From assembly GCA_024639405.1 (NCBI GenBank), contig JAHEIL010000002.1, forward strand, positions 1 to 64,000: a stretch of 64,000 nucleotides of DNA, written 5' to 3'. Below, piece after piece: positions 8,625 to 17,510 of the stretch (position 1 is the first letter of the stretch; the number at the start of each line of letters is the position of its first letter). Under the pieces are notes generated by a model. It saw only the letters and a program-made list of their open reading frames with translations, was not told the DNA's origin and did no database searches. The translations under genes and the position numbers were made by a program. Source of the DNA: Crocinitomicaceae bacterium. GTDB taxonomy: Bacteria; Bacteroidota; Bacteroidia; Flavobacteriales_D; Crocinitomicaceae.

Positions 8625-10592
8625 TTAGTTCCTTTTATCAAAATACGTTGAAGTGAATCCATTGGACTTCATGATACTTAATAGTTCTTCCCATGAATCC
8701 ATTTTTTTGATTTTTAGATTATAAAAATTCCTCGCTAAAAACTCATAAAATAGTCCCACATTGTAATAATATTCTTCCACTTTGATTATGCTAATACCTC
8801 CTAATAGATTCTTTTGAGTTTGTATCCAATTTAGCATTTTTGTGTCTAAATCAATAAACGTAATATGGTCTTTTGGCTTATAAATCGCTAAACTAGAGGT
8901 TAAATTTTGCTTCGTTTCATTATGTGTGTTGATTAACATATTTAACTTATCATTTAATCTAATTTGTAATTCAAGTTGATCTTTTAAAGAACGAAAACTT
9001 GAATCTTTATACAAAGTGTTTTCTTCTATCATTGAATTAAATTCTTTTCCACTTTGACTTTTTAGTTTGGATATATTTGATTGATAGTTATACCTTTTTC
9101 TTGAAAGTTGTAATTTATATTCTTCTAGTGAAGTTAATACCAATTGAATTGCTTTAGGATTCTTATTTATATCTTGAATAGAATATACAATGGGTTGATT
9201 GATTGAATCCACAAGTGATTTCATCTTAGCATTTGCATCATTCATGAAGCTCAAAATTAAACTAGCTGTTTTGGTAGAATCTTCAATCCGTTTTTGGTAC
9301 ACATAGTTTGTGAATTTTTTATACAATTCTTCGTGATAAATTACAGGTGCTTTAACAGGATAATACAAATATTTCGCCGCGCCAATGTTCAATTGTTCTA
9401 AATCATTTAATGGAGCAATCATTTTTTTATATAGAATTTCAAGTTGTAATTGCTCACTGCTATTAAATTTACTGACGTTGTCTATATTGGGTATTTTATC
9501 AATATTTGGAACAATAGTTGCAAATAAATCAGAATTAATATGACTATAATTTGTTTTCATCCATTGATTATTATCCAATCTTATTTGTGGAAACTCTATT
9601 GAATTTAAGCCTCCAATAAAAGGATAACATGCCAAAGGATATTGATAAAATGACTGCCCTTTTTGAGGAGCATTATTCTCTTGAATAAGTGTCTTATAAA
9701 ATGACACATAATCCATTGATGCCTTCGCTAATTCATCTGGAATTTCACTCGTTAAATCATTTTGCAACCCTAAAATAGCACATTCTCTTCTTATAAAATC
9801 TCCTATTTCATTTACATCACTATGTTTCTCTATTATTTCATCGATTGTTTTATATGTTGAAAAACTTCCAGAATTAGAAAATAAGATTTCACCATTTGAC
9901 AAGTTACTGATAACAATACTCACGAGTGAACCGTTTTTATAAACTCTTGAATCTTGATAAGGAACTTTATTTAAATCGTCATATTCTAATTTAAAATTTC
10001 CGTCAAAAAAACCTTCTTCATCAAAAAATGTATTTAATTTATAAAGATGCTTTTGACCATCTAATTTCTCTAAAACATCTATTTTCAATGCTCCATAAAT
10101 TAAATTATTTTTAAACTGACCTGTTGCATTATATCTATCACCGTTAGGAACATTTAAATTTATTTCAAATGGCCCATTTAACTTTCCATTTTCATAGGTT
10201 GTTTTGACAAAGGATTGGTTATTATCAGAACCCGTTAATAATGTAACCCATTGTCCGATTCTTTTTCCATTATTAAAAGATCCATTGATTGAAATTAATT
10301 TGGGTTGACACATTGTAAATGTTTGCTGCTCATCTCCAAAATATTCCGAATTCGTTATAAAAGTAAAACGTTCATCTTCAGCAGAAAGATCACGATCAAT
10401 GTTTCCTTTAAATGAAAATTCTCCATTGTAAATTCTTTCAGAATTAGAACCTGTAGAATAATGATAAGTTGCTTCACCGGCATAATAAATGTAATTATGT
10501 TTCCATTTGTACGGTCCCTTGTATAGTTGGTCTTGACCTAATAAAAAAGTGGATATTAGGAGAAAAATTGAGAAAATTATAAGATGTTTCAT
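8625..10592 (-). CDS. Exported MORN-repeat-like protein of unknown function (655 aa)
   Basis: The signal peptide is clear (MKHLIIFSIFLLISTFLLGQ). Residues about 50-230 hold repeated units of the pattern nGxFxnGkxxGxW: ISINGSFNNGKRIGQWVTLL, YENGKLNGPFEI and QFKNNLIYGALKI. These resemble MORN or YwqK-type toxin-antitoxin-like repeats, beta-hairpins often found in Bacteroidota exported proteins. The C-terminal half is helical and charged with coiled-coil character (about 460-600). No enzyme motif is seen. Base composition looks more AT-rich than the housekeeping genes, in line with an accessory gene. The name of any family beyond MORN-like is uncertain. Confidence 0.6.
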   Translation of the reverse strand: MKHLIIFSIFLLISTFLLGQDQLYKGPYKWKHNYIYYAGEATYHYSTGSNSERIYNGEFSFKGNIDRDLSAEDERFTFITNSEYFGDEQQTFTMCQPKLISINGSFNNGKRIGQWVTLLTGSDNNQSFVKTTYENGKLNGPFEINLNVPNGDRYNATGQFKNNLIYGALKIDVLEKLDGQKHLYKLNTFFDEEGFFDGNFKLEYDDLNKVPYQDSRVYKNGSLVSIVISNLSNGEILFSNSGSFSTYKTIDEIIEKHSDVNEIGDFIRRECAILGLQNDLTSEIPDELAKASMDYVSFYKTLIQENNAPQKGQSFYQYPLACYPFIGGLNSIEFPQIRLDNNQWMKTNYSHINSDLFATIVPNIDKIPNIDNVSKFNSSEQLQLEILYKKMIAPLNDLEQLNIGAAKYLYYPVKAPVIYHEELYKKFTNYVYQKRIEDSTKTASLILSFMNDANAKMKSLVDSINQPIVYSIQDINKNPKAIQLVLTSLEEYKLQLSRKRYNYQSNISKLKSQSGKEFNSMIEENTLYKDSSFRSLKDQLELQIRLNDKLNMLINTHNETKQNLTSSLAIYKPKDHITFIDLDTKMLNWIQTQKNLLGGISIIKVEEYYYNVGLFYEFLARNFYNLKIKKMDSWEELLSIMKSNGFTSTYFDKRN

Positions 10593-10700
10593 ATTAAAAA
10601 AATAAAAACGTAAAAAACCCTCAGAACAATAAATTCAAAAGTTTAAAGGTTGGTTGTAAAAAGTAATCTAATTAATTTGAAAGTTGCAAAATAAAATGAT

Positions 10701-11360
10701 TTATTCTCTAAGGCAACGAACAGATAAGCCAAGTGTTTTATTTCGGCTATTTCTGACTACATTACCTCTTCCGTAAATAAGAAAGTGGTACCATGCAAAT
10801 TTTTCAGAATACGTCATCGGATACGTTTCCGAACTCCACCAATGAGCTTCGTAACCTAATTTGATGAATTTTCCATTGTGGATACGAACCCCACCTGGAA
10901 GACCTGAATATCCGCTTTCGTTGGTTCCACTGCCAGGCTTTCCAACATTCTCGGCCCATAATTCAGCAGATTTCATTTTCTGTCCTGCAACACTTTCTCC
11001 GCCAATAAAATCAAATAAACGACTCCAATCTACTTCAGAAGGAATTTTCCAACCATCGGGTGCTAAACCACGTGGATCGTTAACAGCAAACCAATTATAT
11101 AATTTACCGTATTTTTCACCATTTGCTGGGTCATTATCGTAATAACACCAAGCAGGCTGTCCTTTTTCACCTACTTTTTTCCATTCCTCTTCAGATTTTA
11201 CTTCTGGAATAGGGTCTCCATTACGAAATTTATCCACATTCAAATTTTCAATCATCCAAACCTGATTGCCAATTTTTACTTCCTTGTGACCACTGCTACA
11301 ACTAAATAACAATAATGCTGATAGTACGAAACCACTTAAAATCAAACTTATCTTTCTCAT
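10701..11360 (-). CDS. FISUMP-domain lipoprotein
   Basis: The 219-residue product begins with a lipoprotein signal (LLLFSCSS, lipobox Cys21). The body matches the Fibrobacter succinogenes major paralogous domain: IGNQVWMIENLNVDKFRNGD (30-49), then KYGKLYNWFAVNDPRGLAPD, DGWKIPSEVDW, and the closing GLSVRCLRE. Such domains occur in surface proteins of Bacteroidota and Fibrobacteres, and their biochemical role is unknown. It diverges from the WYL regulator across a 103-base gap that holds a perfect palindrome, so regulation by that protein is plausible. It looks slightly more GC-rich than its neighbours. Confidence 0.85.
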   Translation of the reverse strand: MRKISLILSGFVLSALLLFSCSSGHKEVKIGNQVWMIENLNVDKFRNGDPIPEVKSEEEWKKVGEKGQPAWCYYDNDPANGEKYGKLYNWFAVNDPRGLAPDGWKIPSEVDWSRLFDFIGGESVAGQKMKSAELWAENVGKPGSGTNESGYSGLPGGVRIHNGKFIKLGYEAHWWSSETYPMTYSEKFAWYHFLIYGRGNVVRNSRNKTLGLSVRCLRE

Positions 11361-11376
11361 TTTTTTATTTTTTTTT

Positions 11377-11384
11377 CAAATATA
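11377..11384 (-). promoter_or_regulatory. -7 promoter element of the FISUMP gene
   Basis: The reverse strand reads TATATTTG, a full TAnnTTTG match, 16 bases before the start codon at 11360. The palindrome at 11395-11411 would overlap the -33 zone of this promoter. Confidence 0.5.
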
Positions 11385-11394
11385 TCTTTGCCTA

Positions 11395-11411
11395 TTGTCA
11401 ATAATTGACAA
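11395..11411. promoter_or_regulatory. Palindromic operator candidate between WYL regulator and FISUMP gene
   Basis: TTGTCAATAATTGACAA is a perfect inverted repeat (7-base arms, 3-base spacer). It sits 10 bases upstream of the FISUMP -7 element and 52 bases upstream of the WYL regulator start. Bacterial transcription factors that bind as dimers use sites of this shape. Binding by the adjacent regulator is inferred from position only. Confidence 0.5.
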
Positions 11412-11463
11412 ACAGAATATACCAATTATTCCTCATTTAAGTTGTTATTTCTATTTTTAGAAA

Positions 11464-12519
11464 ATGAAAACACCCCAAGAATTAGCCGTAATTATTTTTT
11501 CTTTTTTAAAAGAAAAACCGCATACTGTTGAAGAAATTTATAACCGATTAGTTAAGCTTGAAATAGAAATTTCTAAGCGAAGTGTCTATCGATATCTAAG
11601 TAAAATTGAATCCTCTATTTTAATTGGCAGCAACCAATTAGAAATTGAACAAGAAGAAAAAAACAAAAAAACTTATTTTATTCGAGAAAAATTAAAATCT
11701 GATAGTATAACAGATGAAGAATGGATTAACTTCATCAATAACAATTTTTTGTTTCAAGCACTTTTTAATGAAACAGATGCAGAAAAACAATTAAATGCTA
11801 AAATCAGCAATTTCATTAAATCCAATGCTTCTTTAAAAGCACAATTACTTTCCATTTTAAATGCCCAAAAAGAATATTATCATGTGTCTAAATTTGGTGA
11901 GTTACAGCTCTCTAAAAAAGACAAAAAGAACTTGTTTAAATTCATGTTTTATTTTTCTCAAAATGCCTGTTTAGAAATTATAAATTACTCAGATTCTGTT
12001 TCAAACAATCAATACATACCTGAAATAAATACAGCATTAATCCCATTAAAAATATGGTACCATCGAGGAAATTATGCGTTTAGTTTTTATTCATTAAAAA
12101 ATGAAAGATCATATACCATTGAAATTGATATGATTGATGCTATAGGCTTTTCAAAAGAAAAATACGACAAATCTATTTTTTCAGCTGAATTAGAAAAATT
12201 GAACAACAATTCGTTTGGTTATCATTTACCACTTGTTGATGGTATTCATAAAGTCATATTAGAATTCCCGCCAAACCCAGGTGAACATATTTTAAACAGG
12301 TTTTGGCATTCCTCTCAAAAAATGGAAAGACTTTCGAATGGTAATGTATTGTTAAATTTAAATGTGGAGATTAACATTGAGTTACTTGGTTGGATCGCTA
12401 TGTGGCTTGACAATGTAAAAATTATTGAACCTGAGATACTGAAAACTCAATTTAAAAACAGATTATCAAATATGTCTGAAATTTTAGTCAATAACTGTGC
12501 GCCAATAAATAATGGATAA
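11464..12519 (+). CDS. WYL-domain transcriptional regulator
   Basis: The 351-residue protein starts with a winged-helix DNA-binding segment (about 1-70, with the recognition helix around ISKRSVYRYLSKIE). A middle domain (about 180-240) has the WYL pattern, with KIWYHRGNYAFSFYSLKNER. The C-terminal part (about 255-340) is the WCX extension, with VILEFPPNPGEHILNRFW and LLGWIAMWLDNVKIIEP. WYL proteins sense a ligand, sometimes nucleic acid, and switch transcription. It is divergent from the FISUMP lipoprotein and convergent with the SemiSWEET gene. Autoregulation through the palindrome upstream is an inference. A defence-related role is possible for some WYL proteins, but no defence genes are nearby. 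Confidence 0.85.
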   Translation: MKTPQELAVIIFSFLKEKPHTVEEIYNRLVKLEIEISKRSVYRYLSKIESSILIGSNQLEIEQEEKNKKTYFIREKLKSDSITDEEWINFINNNFLFQALFNETDAEKQLNAKISNFIKSNASLKAQLLSILNAQKEYYHVSKFGELQLSKKDKKNLFKFMFYFSQNACLEIINYSDSVSNNQYIPEINTALIPLKIWYHRGNYAFSFYSLKNERSYTIEIDMIDAIGFSKEKYDKSIFSAELEKLNNNSFGYHLPLVDGIHKVILEFPPNPGEHILNRFWHSSQKMERLSNGNVLLNLNVEINIELLGWIAMWLDNVKIIEPEILKTQFKNRLSNMSEILVNNCAPINNG

Positions 12520-12520
12520 T

Positions 12521-12775
12521 TCATTTATATGTAAAACACGTCCAAAGAATTATTCCGTTCGTCAAAATACCAACAAAATTTGAAATAATTATAGGAAAAC
12601 TTTGTATTTCAAATCCATAAAGCATCCAAATTAATGCGCCTAATACAATTATAAAATGGGTACTTTTAGAGACATCTTTGGCACTTTTTCGTTTGAAAAT
12701 TTTTATGATTTGAGGAATACTTGATAATCCCATCGAAACTCCAGCAATAGATGTGAGGAAAGATAAAATTGACAT
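12521..12775 (-). CDS. SemiSWEET-like PQ-loop sugar transporter
   Basis: The ATG at 12775 gives an 84-residue protein with three hydrophobic helices, the size of bacterial SemiSWEETs. The family signature is visible as SSIPQIIKIFKRKSAKDVS, the PQ-loop, and WMLYG is the usual tail of helix 2. SemiSWEETs form dimers that move sugars down their gradient across the inner membrane. An upstream in-frame ATG at 12811 is rejected because those codons lie inside the tRNA terminator hairpin. Its stop abuts the stop of the WYL gene. Confidence 0.8.
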   Translation of the reverse strand: MSILSFLTSIAGVSMGLSSIPQIIKIFKRKSAKDVSKSTHFIIVLGALIWMLYGFEIQSFPIIISNFVGILTNGIILWTCFTYK

Positions 12776-12797
12776 AAATTCAAAAATAGTTTTAACA

Positions 12798-12827
12798 AAA
12801 AAAGTCACCATTACTGATGACTTTTTT
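12798..12827 (-). terminator. Rho-independent terminator of the initiator tRNA
   Basis: The arms AAAGTCA (12801-12807) and TGACTTT (12818-12824) form a hairpin followed, on the minus strand, by a run of T. It lies 7 bases past the tRNA 3' end. Reading from the other strand, it also has a T-run and could act both ways. Confidence 0.7.
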
Positions 12828-12833
12828 CTTTTG

Positions 12834-12906
<73 letters not shown>

Positions 12907-12939
12907 CTCTATTCATTAACACGAATGTTGAATGCGGTA

Positions 12940-12969
12940 CAAATATACTACTTTTTTGTGTATTGGCAA
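12940..12969 (-). promoter_or_regulatory. Promoter of the initiator tRNA gene
   Basis: On the reverse strand TTG (12969-12967) and TATATTTG (12947-12940) are separated by 19 bases, a complete Bacteroidota promoter. Transcription would start about 25-30 bases before the mature tRNA, leaving a short 5' leader for RNase P. Confidence 0.75.
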
Positions 12970-13001
12970 GAATTAATTGAAAATAATGTGTTTTTTTTAG
13001 T

Positions 13002-13030
13002 TTGTCATTCCTATTTAGACCTTACTTTTG
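13002..13030 (+). promoter_or_regulatory. Promoter of the lipoprotein gene at 13048
   Basis: TTG (13002-13004) and TACTTTTG (13023-13030) are 18 bases apart. The -7 box ends 17 bases before the ATG at 13048. This supports that start over the longer frame, which would run through the tRNA. Confidence 0.7.
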
Positions 13031-13047
13031 TACTAAAATTGATTGTT

Positions 13048-13860
13048 ATGTTTAAACGTATTGCCAACAAAATTGCGGTTGCTTATTTCTTGTTAATAGT
13101 TATTCTTTTGAATTCATGTGCTCCTGATGAAAAAGCAACATCAGAAAACAACCAAGAACAAGTACTGAATCAAGCGCTATTTAACGGTCAGCAAGAATAC
13201 ACTTCTAAAATGGACGCAATTGATGCAAATGAACAATTGAAAAAATTGAACAGTTTGTCCTTTACAAATAATGCAAAATCTACCGCTGAAGCAATTGCAT
13301 ACTTGGATGAAAAAGATACGGAAGTTAAAATTATTGAGAAATTTAGTGATGCATTAACTGGCAACTATGGAACTAAAACGTTTTACATTGAAAATGGTAA
13401 AGTCTTTTGTGCAAAAGAAGTCTATTTTGACGCTCAAATAAGTACACCTTCTTTTGTAGAACGTATTACTTATTTCAAAAAAAATAACCAAGTTAAAGCA
13501 TCAATAGAACGCTACGCTGCGTATGAAGAAGACTTGGAACAAGCGCCATTTAAACTTACATCAAAAAAGAAAATTTCAATTGATCGCGCCCTTTCATTGT
13601 TAAATCATACAGGAGAATTTGAAACTTCCTTTCAAGGGTTTTTGAACCACAACAACATGGATTTCATTTTAGTTGGCAAGAATACTCCAGATGGGTTTAC
13701 TTCTGCCCTATCGATTCAAACACAAGATGCAACCGTTCATTATTTGCAAAAAAATGAACGTAAAATGATTGGTTGCATGTTAGACGTTAGCCATAACTTT
13801 ATTGTAGATGGAAGCGGAATGACATTTCAAGTCTTGAATGAAATCTCTATTCTGAAATAA
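13048..13860 (+). CDS. Lipoprotein of unknown function (270 aa)
   Basis: I do not recognise a family. The ATG at 13048 opens a lipoprotein signal: MFKRIANKIAVAYF, a hydrophobic run, and lipobox LNSCAPD. The frame is open for another 231 bases upstream, but those codons cross the antisense of the tRNA gene. A full promoter lies just before the chosen start. The mature part has a polar, Gln/Asn-rich linker followed by a mixed alpha/beta domain of about 210 residues with no catalytic motif visible. It is probably a periplasm-facing membrane-anchored protein. It is transcribed alone ahead of the beta-barrel gene. Confidence 0.7.
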   Translation: MFKRIANKIAVAYFLLIVILLNSCAPDEKATSENNQEQVLNQALFNGQQEYTSKMDAIDANEQLKKLNSLSFTNNAKSTAEAIAYLDEKDTEVKIIEKFSDALTGNYGTKTFYIENGKVFCAKEVYFDAQISTPSFVERITYFKKNNQVKASIERYAAYEEDLEQAPFKLTSKKKISIDRALSLLNHTGEFETSFQGFLNHNNMDFILVGKNTPDGFTSALSIQTQDATVHYLQKNERKMIGCMLDVSHNFIVDGSGMTFQVLNEISILK

Positions 13861-13933
13861 CAATTCAAGCAACTGAATAAGGATAAGCACGTTATTATTT
13901 CAACTTGTTTTCGTTAAAAATGTTAAATTTTTA

Positions 13934-13962
13934 TTGCGACTCGTTTTAAAAATTGATATTTG
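13934..13962 (+). promoter_or_regulatory. Promoter of the outer-membrane beta-barrel gene
   Basis: TTG (13934-13936) and GATATTTG (13955-13962) are 18 bases apart. The -7 box differs from TAnnTTTG only at its first base, and the ATG follows 29 bases later. Confidence 0.5.
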
Positions 13963-13991
13963 CGAACTTTTAATTTATACCAAAACTAAAA

Positions 13992-16730
13992 ATGAAAAAA
14001 ACACTACTTTGTTTCATCCTTTTATTTTGTTCATTATTTTCTACTTCCTTAGAAGCACAAGAAATGAAAATTTCAGGAACCGTTTACGATTCTTCGGGTG
14101 TAAAACCTTTAAAAGATGCAGTAATCATGGCTGTTCGAGTAAAAGATTCTTTGCTATTAAATTTTACACGTTCTAAAGAAAACGGAAGCTTTAATTTAAC
14201 TGGTTTTGAACCCGACACCTTGTCTTTAATTATTTCACATCCAAATTTTGACGATCGAATTTTCTACATTTTTGGTAATAAATCCAATTATGAAATTGAG
14301 ATTGCAACAGCGCGTTTAAATATAAAATCAAAAGAACTAGCAGCAATAACCATTTATGCCAACAAAAATCCAATTTATTACAAAGGTGATACGCTAGTTT
14401 ATGTAGCCGATTCATTCAAAGTAGCTGAAAATGCTGTTGTTGAAGATTTATTGAAAAAATTACCCGGCTTGAAAGTCGATAAAAACGGTAAAATCACTTC
14501 TCAAGGAAAAGAAATAAGTAAAGTATTGGTGGATGGTGACGAATTTTTTGGAACGGACCCAACAATGGCAACAAAAAATTTAGCTGCCAATGGCGTTGAA
14601 TCTGTTCAAGTCTACGAAAAGAAAAATGACAATGCCAAAGAAGGAGAAGATGAAACCATAAAAGTACTCGACTTGAAATTGAAAGAAGAAGCCAAAAAAG
14701 GCTATTTTGGAAAAGTTTCTGGCGCCTCAGACATGGGATTATTTGAGGACAAACCTTTTTATGAAGGAGAATTATTACTCAATAAATTCAATAAAACCCA
14801 AAAAATATCTGTTTTTGCATTGGGTTCAAATACCCCAAAATCTACTTTAGGATTTGGTGACATGGCAAAATTTGGCTTGAATGAAGAAATGGAAAATAGC
14901 GGTATGACTATGTGGGATCAAAATTCACGAAATACTTCTGGAATCCCACAAACTTTCAAAGCAGGTGTTTATTTCAATGACAAAATCGGTAAGAAAGGAG
15001 AAATCAATGTTAATTACACTTATTACAACCAACAATTGACTGCTAAATCAAATAGTAAAACGCAATACTTTTTAACAGACTCAACGTATTCTTCTTTAGA
15101 TTCAATTCAAAATACATCTCGAAGCGAAGCTCATAAAATTAATTTAGCTTATAATTTAAAAATAGATTCTCTAACATCTTTAGAAATTAAGCCTGCTTTA
15201 TCATACAATTTAGGCTACTCAGACAACCGATCTAACAATTCATTCATTGGTGAAACAGGCATTCAATCACTTAATACTTTGGTTCAAAATGAAAATGATT
15301 CCAAAGGATTGACGAGTAATACAAAAATCACGTTAAATCGTAAGTTTAAAAAACCTAAAAGAGAATTAGAGTTAAAATATATCCTAGAAACCGAAACAAA
15401 TGAAACAACAGGTAAACTTTCAAATCGATCAACCTATGTTGCTTCCGTTGATTCTATTGCTCAAAAGAAAATAAACAACAACTCTAAATACGATCATTTT
15501 TCAACTGTTAGTTATTTTGAACCATTGACTAAAAAAATCAAATTGAAGTTTGAATATACCTACGAATTGGGTAAAACGACGCAAGACAAACAAACACGCG
15601 ACTTTTACACAGGTAGTGTCAATACCAATTTTTCAAACAATTTTGAAAACACGCGCATTCAAAATAAAGTAGCCCTTGAGTTTATTTACGACAGCAGAAA
15701 ACACAATTATGGATTTGGTTTAGGTGCCAGAAACATTACGATAGACAATACAAACTTACTATCGAATGTGACGATCAACCAAAATATTAATAACTTATTG
15801 CCGCGCGCTTGGTATGCTTATAAACCTTCACAAACTGCTCGCCTTGGGATCAATTATTACACTAGTTCTGCGCAACCATCTATCAATGAATTACAACCAG
15901 TTCAAGACAATACCAATCCAAACAGGATTCAAATTGGAAACGCAAATTTAAAACCTAATTATACCCATGCTATTCGAATGAATTTCAACAATTGGAATGC
16001 TGTGACTGGAAGATATGTTTGGAGTGGTTTAAACGCTTCTTATGTAAACAGTGCATTTGCTAATTCTTCAGTATTTAATAGCTTTGGACAAACGATTTCT
16101 CAAACTGTCAATGTAGATGGTAACTTTTTCGGTAATTTATATGCAGGTGCTGGCTTTCCGTTCTTCAATCGTAAATTAGAAGTTGCTCCAAATATTAATG
16201 CAAGTTACAATCGCTACACAAATATTATCAATAATGTAGAAAATATAACTCAAAACACATCTATAGGTGGTGGAATTACAATTGAATTCAAGCCTTCTGA
16301 TTCTTTATCGATTAGTATTTCTCCTAATTTTGGATATACTTCACCTAAAAGCTCGTTAAATAGCGTGTCAAGTAAACCTTATTCTACAAATGAATATACT
16401 GCTAGTATCGAATGGACAATTCCATTTAACTTCAAAATTAAATCAGATGCGACTTATTTAATGAATTCTAATTTGGCAGCAGGTTATAATGTTAATATTT
16501 TTATTTGGAATGCTGAATTAAGTCGGTCATTTACAAAAACTAGAAACTTAATTCTATCTGTTCAAGGAAATGATATTCTAAATCAAAACAAAAGTATCCA
16601 ACGAGAAGTCAATGGAAATAGAATCACTGATAATTTCACAACCCTTATTTCGCGTTATTTCTTATTGAAAGTGACGTATAAATTTAATAACAATAAAACT
16701 AAAGAAGATGATTTCCAAGGCTGGCATTAA
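13992..16730 (+). CDS. Outer-membrane beta-barrel protein, TonB-receptor-like
   Basis: The 912-residue product has a signal peptide (cleavage near SLEAQE) and a carboxypeptidase-regulatory-like domain (about 27-115, KISGTVYDSSGVKPLKDA). A plug-like domain (about 125-235, LLKKLPGLKVDKNGKI) follows, then a long run of amphipathic strands, as in the OMP_b-brl_3 family. Unlike full TonB receptors, no clear TonB box is seen. The next gene, a GLPGLI protein, overlaps it by 23 bases. This pair is common in Bacteroidota and suggests co-translation and joint function at the outer membrane. The ligand is unknown; related proteins are sometimes annotated as peptide or metal importers. Confidence 0.88.
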   Translation: MKKTLLCFILLFCSLFSTSLEAQEMKISGTVYDSSGVKPLKDAVIMAVRVKDSLLLNFTRSKENGSFNLTGFEPDTLSLIISHPNFDDRIFYIFGNKSNYEIEIATARLNIKSKELAAITIYANKNPIYYKGDTLVYVADSFKVAENAVVEDLLKKLPGLKVDKNGKITSQGKEISKVLVDGDEFFGTDPTMATKNLAANGVESVQVYEKKNDNAKEGEDETIKVLDLKLKEEAKKGYFGKVSGASDMGLFEDKPFYEGELLLNKFNKTQKISVFALGSNTPKSTLGFGDMAKFGLNEEMENSGMTMWDQNSRNTSGIPQTFKAGVYFNDKIGKKGEINVNYTYYNQQLTAKSNSKTQYFLTDSTYSSLDSIQNTSRSEAHKINLAYNLKIDSLTSLEIKPALSYNLGYSDNRSNNSFIGETGIQSLNTLVQNENDSKGLTSNTKITLNRKFKKPKRELELKYILETETNETTGKLSNRSTYVASVDSIAQKKINNNSKYDHFSTVSYFEPLTKKIKLKFEYTYELGKTTQDKQTRDFYTGSVNTNFSNNFENTRIQNKVALEFIYDSRKHNYGFGLGARNITIDNTNLLSNVTINQNINNLLPRAWYAYKPSQTARLGINYYTSSAQPSINELQPVQDNTNPNRIQIGNANLKPNYTHAIRMNFNNWNAVTGRYVWSGLNASYVNSAFANSSVFNSFGQTISQTVNVDGNFFGNLYAGAGFPFFNRKLEVAPNINASYNRYTNIINNVENITQNTSIGGGITIEFKPSDSLSISISPNFGYTSPKSSLNSVSSKPYSTNEYTASIEWTIPFNFKIKSDATYLMNSNLAAGYNVNIFIWNAELSRSFTKTRNLILSVQGNDILNQNKSIQREVNGNRITDNFTTLISRYFLLKVTYKFNNNKTKEDDFQGWH

Positions 16731-17448
16731 ACTATTCGTAGCGTTCTTTCTGATTTTTGGTATTACAGTTCAAGTTACTGGCCAAATAGCGCATGCTGGA
16801 AGAATTGTATTTGAACGTAAAACAAACTTATTAAAGCGATTCAACGACCCAAGAATGCGTAATTTCATCGACGAAGATCATAAAATTAAACTTGAAAAAT
16901 TTGAGTTGTTATACAACGATACGTGCTCTGTTTTCAGACCTATTATCACTGATGAAGAAGAAGATGGAATGAGTTGGTTAACTACAAAAAACACCTATTA
17001 TCAATTTGAAAATTCTAATACCAAAATGTCCTTGCTTTCTTTAATCGGTAAAGAGGTTCATATAAAAGGTGAAATTTCTAAACGCAATTGGACCATTACT
17101 GACAACAAACGTACAATTGGAAATTACGAATGTAGAAAAGCGATTTACCAAAAAAATGACTCTACACGCATCTATGCTTGGTACTCGTTGGATATTGCAC
17201 CTTCGGTTGGACCAGAAGGATTTTCAGGTTTACCTGGGGCAATTTTAGGATTGGCAACAGAAGACGGAGGTATCATCTATTTTGCAAAAAGTGTGGAACT
17301 AATTGAACCAAAAAAAGAAATACTAACGTACACACAAGGAAAAAATAAAACCTACAGCATGCAAGAATTTAAAGAAAAAATTGAAAAAGATTTTGGATCT
17401 CAACCATGGGGAAAAAATCTATTCAATGATATGTTCAGGTGGTTGTAA
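16708..17448 (+). CDS. GLPGLI family protein
   Basis: The 246-residue protein carries a signal peptide (hydrophobic 8-20, cleavage near VTGQ) and the family motif GLPGAILGL at 174-182 within GFSGLPGAILGLATEDG. GLPGLI proteins are Bacteroidota-specific, exported and of unknown biochemical role. They are usually encoded next to TonB-receptor-like barrels, as here. The ATG lies inside the end of the barrel gene (23-base overlap), so translation is probably coupled. A strong hairpin terminator ends the unit 13 bases later. Confidence 0.9.
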   Translation: MISKAGIKLFVAFFLIFGITVQVTGQIAHAGRIVFERKTNLLKRFNDPRMRNFIDEDHKIKLEKFELLYNDTCSVFRPIITDEEEDGMSWLTTKNTYYQFENSNTKMSLLSLIGKEVHIKGEISKRNWTITDNKRTIGNYECRKAIYQKNDSTRIYAWYSLDIAPSVGPEGFSGLPGAILGLATEDGGIIYFAKSVELIEPKKEILTYTQGKNKTYSMQEFKEKIEKDFGSQPWGKNLFNDMFRWL

Positions 17449-17460
17449 CTTATGAAAACA

Positions 17461-17497
17461 AAAAATCCCGCATTGATAATCAACGCGGGATTTTTTT
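17461..17497. terminator. Bidirectional terminator between GLPGLI and nfu genes
   Basis: ATCCCGC (17465-17471) pairs with GCGGGAT (17485-17491). A-runs precede and T-runs follow, so it can end both convergent transcripts. Confidence 0.85.
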
Positions 17498-17510
17498 ATG
17501 CACTTATAAA

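Noticed and set aside
10861-11142. 93-residue plus-strand frame inside the FISUMP gene
   Set aside because: Antisense shadow of a recognised domain, proline-rich by codon mirroring.
12776-12811. Longer N-terminus for the SemiSWEET-like protein
   Set aside because: The added codons lie in the tRNA terminator hairpin, and the ATG at 12775 gives the usual family length.
13934-14176. 80-residue open frame overlapping the start of the beta-barrel gene
   Set aside because: It lies in another frame over a strongly supported signal peptide and promoter, with low-complexity composition.
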